Shown here one piece after another: positions 58,459 through 64,000 of a DNA stretch of 64,000 bases. The notes beneath the pieces were generated by a model. The model was not told the origin of the DNA and ran no database searches. It saw nothing but the letters and a program-made list of their open reading frames with translations. This DNA is from Tragulus kanchil (Eukaryota > Chordata > Mammalia > Artiodactyla > Tragulidae): assembly GCA_022376925.1 (NCBI GenBank), contig JAIOJX010000026.1, positions 253,701,330 through 253,765,329 on the forward strand. The letters are read 5' to 3'. A program made the position numbers and the translations under genes. The stretch's first letter is position 1. Each line of letters opens with the position of its first letter.

Positions 58459-60480
58459 GGACAAGAAATAAGAAACGCCTTAGGGCCCAACTGTTCCTAC
58501 CATTGCAGGAAGAGAAGTGACTTTGATGCTGATGCCCTTTCTGACTCCCCAGCAAGTCCTTTTGCTTTTCAGCAGCATTCAAAGCATTCAGAAGTTGGGA
58601 ATACTCTTTCAGATCATTTGAAGGGACTCCATAGGGGAATCAAGTTATATAAAGCCTATTGTTTATGCAGACGAAAGGCAGTCTTTGGAAGATCAATGCC
58701 TTCCAGTAACTGGGAACATAAAGGAATTCTCCTTCTGCAACAGAAAGGTTAACCAGGTGGATCTGGCTTTCTCCCTGAGATGGGAACCAACAGGCCTGGC
58801 CTCAAATGCAGCATCTAAGGTACAATTTCTGAAACCTAAACCCAATCTGACATCCCTGACTTTAGGGTACTTCCACCTCAACTCCACCTTCAATGTAGAC
58901 TGACTAGCTGGTCTTTCGGTCAGTTGACTTTCAAGCCAAGAAACACCAGAAGTATCCTTGGAAGGACTTCCATGTACCATCGTCCCCTCTAGGTGAAGCA
59001 TGAAAGTCACCATCTTTACTGCTGGCAAAACGCCCTTCCCCATCCCCACTCCTACCCACCTCACCAAAATCTGTTCACTCTAAAACGGCCCTTTCAGAGA
59101 TGTCCCTAGCATCTGGTGATAGTGAAGCTGTAGTTTCCATTTCCTCAGTAGGTTGTTGACTCCAAGTCCTCCCCTCTAACATTCTTTTGAGCGGTTTGGA
59201 TAACACAGACATATCTGTACATATTGGAGGCAGCCAATTTCTTTTTCCAAGAAATCGCACATACCACATTTTCTCACATTCTCTAGGATCCCATCTTAGA
59301 TTATTCATCAGTATGCAAACGTTTTGACAGAGGAAGACAGATTCAAACAAGAATGAGATATGCATTTCTGTCATTCAGGAAAACTCAGAGGCACTGATTA
59401 TTAAGGGACTCAATTGATACTTCCAGTTTTTCTAAAATAAATTACTTCTCCATTTAAGAGATTAATGAAAAAATTTCTCTAAACCAGTTTTCAAGAGCCT
59501 GACTCCAAAATGCAGGAGAATCACCTTGTTCATACCAGTTTTACTCCTGTGATCAGCTGAGATTTTTGACAGGACCTGGACAAGAAATAAGAAACGCCTT
59601 AGGGCCCAACTGTTCCTACCATTGCAGGAAGAGAAGTGACTTTGATGCTGATGCCCTTTCTGACTCCCCAGCAAGTCCTTTTGCTTTTCAGCAGCATTCA
59701 AAGCATTCAGAAGTTGGGAATACTCTTTCAGATCATTTGAAGGGACTCCATAGGGGAATCAAGTTATATAAAGCCTATTGTTTATGCAGACGAAAGGCAG
59801 TCTTTGGAAGATCAATGCCTTCCAGTAACTGGGAACATAAAGGAATTCTCCTTCTGCAACAGAAAGGTTAACCAGGTGGATCTGGCTTTCTCCCTGAGAT
59901 GGGAACCAACAGGCCTGGCCTCAAATGCAGCATCTAAGGTACAATTTCTGAAACCTAAACCCAATCTGACATCCCTGACTTTAGGGTACTTCCACCTCAA
60001 CTCCACCTTCAATGTAGACTGACTAGCTGGTCTTTCGGTCAGTTGACTTTCAAGCCAAGAAACACCAGAAGTATCCTTGGAAGGACTTCCATGTACCATC
60101 GTCCCCTCTAGGTGAAGCATGAAAGTCACCATCTTTACTGCTGGCAAAACGCCCTTCCCCATCCCCACTCCTACCCACCTCACCAAAATCTGTTCACTCT
60201 AAAACGGCCCTTTCAGAGATGTCCCTAGCATCTGGTGATAGTGAAGCTGTAGTTTCCATTTCCTCAGTAGGTTGTTGACTCCAAGTCCTCCCCTCTAACA
60301 TTCTTTTGAGCGGTTTGGATAACACAGACATATCTGTACATATTGGAGGCAGCCAATTTCTTTTTCCAAGAAATCGCACATACCACATTTTCTCACATTC
60401 TCTAGGATCCCATCTTAGATTATTCATCAGTATGCAAACGTTTTGACAGAGGAAGACAGATTCAAACAAGAATGAGATAT
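58237..60480 (+). repeat. Tandem duplication 18, period 1,120 bp, 5-bp microhomology
   Basis: Copy A is 58237-59356 and copy B 59357-60480, joined at GATAT with no filler. Bases 58237-58458 also belong to duplication 17, so that zone exists three times (57130-57351, 58237-58458, 59357-59577). Open frames of 70-124 codons on both strands inside it have no recognised homology. Confidence 0.96.
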
Positions 60481-60484
60481 ACTA

Positions 60485-62740
60485 CACAGACCTTAAATGT
60501 TTAGTCCATGAATTCTGACAACTGTATACAACTGTGTAGCCACCACTCCAAATGCAACACAGGTCATTTCCATCACTCAGGAGTTCCACCGTGCCCCTCT
60601 CTTGGCAACCTCTCCTCCATCTACTACCTGAAGACTATCAATAGAAGTTAGATTTGCCTTGGATTTCATGTAAACGAAATCATAGAATAAGGCTTCTTTT
60701 TTTCTTTTTTTTGCATCAGTCTTCTTCCATTGAGCCTGTTTTTGAGATCCATCAGTGTTGTTGCCTAACAAGTAGTTCGCTCTTTTTTATTGATGAGCAG
60801 TATTCTATTATAAAAGGCATTCCCTGTAGCCCAGCTGGTAAAGAATCCACCTGCAATGTGGAAGACCTGGGTTTGATCCCTGGGTTGGGATCTCCTGGAG
60901 AAGGGAACAGCTGCCCACTCCAGTACTCTCGCCTGGAGAATTCTTTCATAAAGGAATTTGTTTATCAATTTCTGATAGACATTTGGATTGTTTCTAGTGT
61001 CTGGCTTTTATGAATAAGGCTGCTATAAAGATTCTTAAGCAATTCTTTCTGTAGGAGTATATTTGTATTTCTCACTGGTAAATATCTAGGAGTGGAACTG
61101 CTAGGTCATATGATGTCTGCTTAACATTTTAAGAAACTGTTCAACAGTTCTCCAACGTGGTTAGACCATCTTCTACTCCCACTATTGACTGAGAACTGCA
61201 GGTGCTCCAGGTCCTCCCAAACATTTATCATTAGCAGCCCTTTACAGTTCAGCTATTCTAGTGGATGTGAAATGGCATCTCATTGTAGCTGTAATTTGTA
61301 TTTCCCTGATGTCTAACAATATTGATCATTTTTTCTGAGCTTATTGGCCATCCACACATCTTTAATTGTGCAGTATCTATTCAAGTCTTGAACGGGGTTG
61401 TCATTTTCTTATGGATTTGTAAAAAAAATTCACTATGTATTTTGGATTTATGTTCTCTGTTAGATATGCATGTTTGAATATTTTCTCAAGTGATAGCTGT
61501 CTGTTCATTTTCTTCAAGGTATATTCTGGTGAATAAAAATGTTTAATTTGGGGGCTTCCCTGGTGGTCCAGTGGGTAAGGAGACCACCCGGTGCAAGGCG
61601 CTGGTTCAATCCCTGGCCTGGGGGTCCAGACTTAAATGTATCAACTGTGTAGCCACCACTCCAAATGCAACACAGGTCATTTCCATCACTCAGGAGTTCC
61701 ACCGTGCCCCTCTCTTGGCAACCTCTCCTCCATCTACTACCTGAAGACTATCAATAGAAGTTAGATTTGCCTTGGATTTCATGTAAACGAAATCATAGAA
61801 TAAGGCTTCTTTTTTTCTTTTTTTTGCATCAGTCTTCTTCCATTGAGCCTGTTTTTGAGATCCATCAGTGTTGTTGCCTAACAAGTAGTTCGCTCTTTTT
61901 TATTGATGAGCAGTATTCTATTATAAAAGGCATTCCCTGTAGCCCAGCTGGTAAAGAATCCACCTGCAATGTGGAAGACCTGGGTTTGATCCCTGGGTTG
62001 GGATCTCCTGGAGAAGGGAACAGCTGCCCACTCCAGTACTCTCGCCTGGAGAATTCTTTCATAAAGGAATTTGTTTATCAATTTCTGATAGACATTTGGA
62101 TTGTTTCTAGTGTCTGGCTTTTATGAATAAGGCTGCTATAAAGATTCTTAAGCAATTCTTTCTGTAGGAGTATATTTGTATTTCTCACTGGTAAATATCT
62201 AGGAGTGGAACTGCTAGGTCATATGATGTCTGCTTAACATTTTAAGAAACTGTTCAACAGTTCTCCAACGTGGTTAGACCATCTTCTACTCCCACTATTG
62301 ACTGAGAACTGCAGGTGCTCCAGGTCCTCCCAAACATTTATCATTAGCAGCCCTTTACAGTTCAGCTATTCTAGTGGATGTGAAATGGCATCTCATTGTA
62401 GCTGTAATTTGTATTTCCCTGATGTCTAACAATATTGATCATTTTTTCTGAGCTTATTGGCCATCCACACATCTTTAATTGTGCAGTATCTATTCAAGTC
62501 TTGAACGGGGTTGTCATTTTCTTATGGATTTGTAAAAAAAATTCACTATGTATTTTGGATTTATGTTCTCTGTTAGATATGCATGTTTGAATATTTTCTC
62601 AAGTGATAGCTGTCTGTTCATTTTCTTCAAGGTATATTCTGGTGAATAAAAATGTTTAATTTGGGGGCTTCCCTGGTGGTCCAGTGGGTAAGGAGACCAC
62701 CCCGTAGTGCAAGGGGCGCTGGTTCAATCCCTGGCCTGGG
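60485..62740 (+). repeat. Tandem duplication 19, period about 1,113 bp
   Basis: Copy A is about 60485-61623 and copy B about 61626-62740. Both edges are damaged. Copy A ends inside a SINE with several bases lost (CACCCGGTGCAAGGCGC versus CACCCCGTAGTGCAAGGGGCGC). Copy B begins with about 30 bases missing near 61640. The centre is nearly identical. Confidence 0.94.
60820..60946 (+). mobile_element. Bov-tA 5' part inside L1 (copy at 61933-62059)
   Basis: CCCTGTAGCCCAGCTGGTAA, AGAATCCACCTGCAATGTGG, CTGGGTTTGATCCCTGGGTT and CCACTCCAGTACTCTCGCCTGG identify a Bov-tA lacking its 3' part. L1 sequence resumes immediately, with a short duplication of an ATAAAGGAATT-like target at the edges. The second copy reflects duplication 19. 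Confidence 0.9.
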
Positions 62741-62940
62741 AAGATCGTGTGTTCCACGAAACGGCTGGACCGATGAGTCCAACTACTGAGCTGGAGCTCT
62801 GGAGCGCATGCACCCAGAGCTGGTGCTCTGCAAGGAGAGAAGCCACTGCAATGGGAGGCCCACACAGGCCAAAGAACAAAGATGGATGAAAATAGATAAA
62901 TGAAAGGCCAATAGAAGTAACCGAAAAAAAAAAAAAAAGA
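62664..62940 (+). mobile_element. CHR-like SINE, left half of a dimer (partial copies at 61551-61623 and 63766-64000)
   Basis: Same family, plus orientation, ending in a 15-base poly-A followed by GA. Directly preceded by the target sequence AAAATGTTTAATTT (62649-62662). The matching target copy lies not after this unit but after the next SINE, at about 63281-63294. Confidence 0.92.
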
Positions 62941-62945
62941 GTGTA

Positions 62946-63282
62946 GGGCTTCCCTGGTGGTCCAGTGGATAAGGACACCGCCTTGCAGTTCAAGGGGTGC
63001 CGGTTCGATCCCTGGCCTGGGAAGATCCCACGTGCTGCGGAGCGGCTGGACCCATGTGTCCAATTACCGAGCCGGAGCTCTGGAAAGCATGCGCCCAGAG
63101 CTGGTACTCTGTGACTACAGAGGCCACCACAATGGGAGGCCACAAGAGCCAAAGAACAAAGACGGATGAAAACAGACAAATGAAAGACCAATAGAGGTGG
63201 CCCGCCCACCCCCTCCCTCCCCAAGCCACCCCATTTGTTTATTTATTTAAATTAATTAATTATTTAAAAAAACATTTAAAAA
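62946..63282 (+). mobile_element. CHR-like SINE, right half of a dimer
   Basis: Full-length member in the same orientation, with GGGCTTCCCTGGTGGTCCAG head, GGTTCGATCCCTGGCCTGGG, CCCAGAGCTGGTACTCTGTG, AAAGAACAAAGACGG, CAATAGAGGTGGCCCGCC and an A/T-rich tail. It is separated from the left unit by only GTGTA. L1 sequence continues directly after its tail. Confidence 0.92.
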
Positions 63283-64000
63283 AAAGTTTAATTTTGATGA
63301 TGTTCAATTAATCAACTTTTAAAATTTACAATGTACTCTTTGTGGGGTATCCAAGACATCTTTGTCTACTCTGAGGTCACAGAGACATCCTCCCAGTTTT
63401 CCAGAAGATGTATGGTTCTTAGTTTACATATGGCTCTGCAATCCAGTTCAAATTAATTCTGTAGTACAGAGATGGGTGTGGAAGAAATGGCATCTCATTG
63501 TAGCTGTAATTTGTATTTCCCTGATGTCTAACAATATTGATCATTTTTTCTGAGCTTATTGGCCATCCACACATCTTTAATTGTGCAGTATCTATTCAAG
63601 TCTTGAACGGGGTTGTCATTTTCTTATGGATTTGTAAAAAAAATTCACTATGTATTTTGGATTTATGTTCTCTGTTAGATATGCATGTTTGAATATTTTC
63701 TCAAGTGATAGCTGTCTGTTCATTTTCTTCAAGGTATATTCTGGTGAATAAAAATGTTTAATTTGGGGGCTTCCCTGGTGGTCCAGTGGGTAAGGAGACC
63801 ACCCCGTAGTGCAAGGGGCGCTGGTTCAATCCCTGGCCTGGGAAGATCGTGTGTTCCACGAAACGGCTGGACCGATGAGTCCAACTACTGAGCTGGAGCT
63901 CTGGAGCGCATGCACCCAGAGCTGGTGCTCTGCAAGGAGAGAAGCCACTGCAATGGGAGGCCCACACAGGCCAAAGAACAAAGATGGATGAAAATAGATA

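Larger units (their letters stand above)
60500..63483 (-). mobile_element. L1M-type LINE fragment, interrupted by SINEs and duplicated
   Basis: In plus orientation it shows the reversed L1 landmarks in order: AAACGAAATCATAGAATAAGG, ATTGATGAGCAGTATTCTAT, ACATTTGGATTGTTTCTAG, CTAGGAGTGGAACTGCTAGG, TCTCATTGTAGCTGTAATTTG and TTTGAATATTTTCTCAAGTG. After the SINE dimer it resumes with GTTTAATTTTGATGATGTTC and CTGAGGTCACAGAGACATCC. Duplications 19 and 20 repeat parts, and a further piece recurs at 63484-63764. Collapsed, it is roughly 1.2 kb of old L1. Confidence 0.88.
62382..64000 (+). repeat. Tandem duplication 20, period 1,102 bp, runs off the window
   Basis: Copy A begins at 62382 and copy B at 63484. 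Copy B matches copy A through the window end (64000 aligns to 62898), so it probably ends beyond it. Bases 62382-62740 are shared with duplication 19 and exist three times (61269-61623, 62382-62740, 63484-63842). Confidence 0.93.

Noticed and set aside
62764..62785. GAAAC followed by CGATGAGTCC, resembling a hammerhead ribozyme core
   Set aside because: Other copies of the SINE have CCATGTGTCC at this place, so the resemblance arose from point mutations in one copy. The catalytic CUGANGA is incomplete and the stems do not pair.
62664..63282. tRNA-like A and B boxes (GGTCCAGTGG, GGTTCGATCCC) here and in other SINEs as possible tRNA genes
   Set aside because: They are the tRNA-derived heads of SINEs, with no complete cloverleaf and with SINE bodies and target-site duplications attached.
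572..64000. The 1.1 kb direct repeats as a genuine new tandem-amplification system, satellite or CRISPR-like array
   Set aside because: Each event repeats different sequence only twice, units are unrelated to one another, edges are error-rich, and old transposons are scrambled in a way that only late or artificial duplication explains.

Overview
This is nuclear DNA from a ruminant mammal. The evidence is Bov-tA type SINEs (found only in ruminants), CHR-type tRNA-derived SINEs, old mammalian MIR, L2, L1 and Tigger1 fossils, a vertebrate CpG-island promoter, and no dense coding. The commonest young SINE is a short CHR-like family with an unusual 3' half. Bov-tA is sparse and no BovB was recognised. 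That fits a non-bovid ruminant better than cattle or sheep, but the species cannot be fixed from here.

Layout. Positions 1 to about 8,624 look like intron 1 of a minus-strand gene. Its CpG-island promoter lies at about 8,340-9,480. The first coding exon, 23 codons ending in a clean GT donor, is at 8,625-8,693. The peptide (MIFPSSSGNPGG...PYRKQ) matches my memory of an alternative first exon of RBMS1, a single-strand nucleic-acid-binding protein. From about 9,500 to 64,000 is 5' flanking or intergenic DNA. It holds MIR and L2 fragments, L1 pieces (29.6, 43.1, 53.0 and 60.5-63.5 kb), a nearly full-length dead Tigger1 DNA transposon (46.6-52.3 kb) with a Bov-tA inserted in it, and at least seven independent CHR-like SINE insertions. 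One intact exon-like block of 178 bases at 36.8 kb could not be assigned to a gene.

The dominant signal is structural. The window contains twenty direct tandem duplications with repeat periods of only about 1.05-1.23 kb, each near-identical, together adding about 22 kb of the 64 kb. Copies abut directly, often at 2-10 bp microhomologies, or are separated by short noisy filler. Copies differ by homopolymer indels, a few substitutions, and clustered errors next to junctions. Six zones occur three times because neighbouring duplications overlap. The pattern cuts through unrelated sequence (intron, SINE, L1, Tigger1) with no regard to content. Unmerged contig ends or gap patches in the assembly explain it far better than biology. 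Removing one copy of each gives a normal locus of about 42 kb, and element structures (Tigger1, L1, target-site duplications) become coherent. Every repeated feature below should be counted once.

The best biological leads are the CHR-like SINE family with its palindromic NRF1-type site, a dimeric insertion of that SINE into an L1, the (CGG)11 tract upstream of the RBMS1-like start codon, and the unassigned exon-like block.
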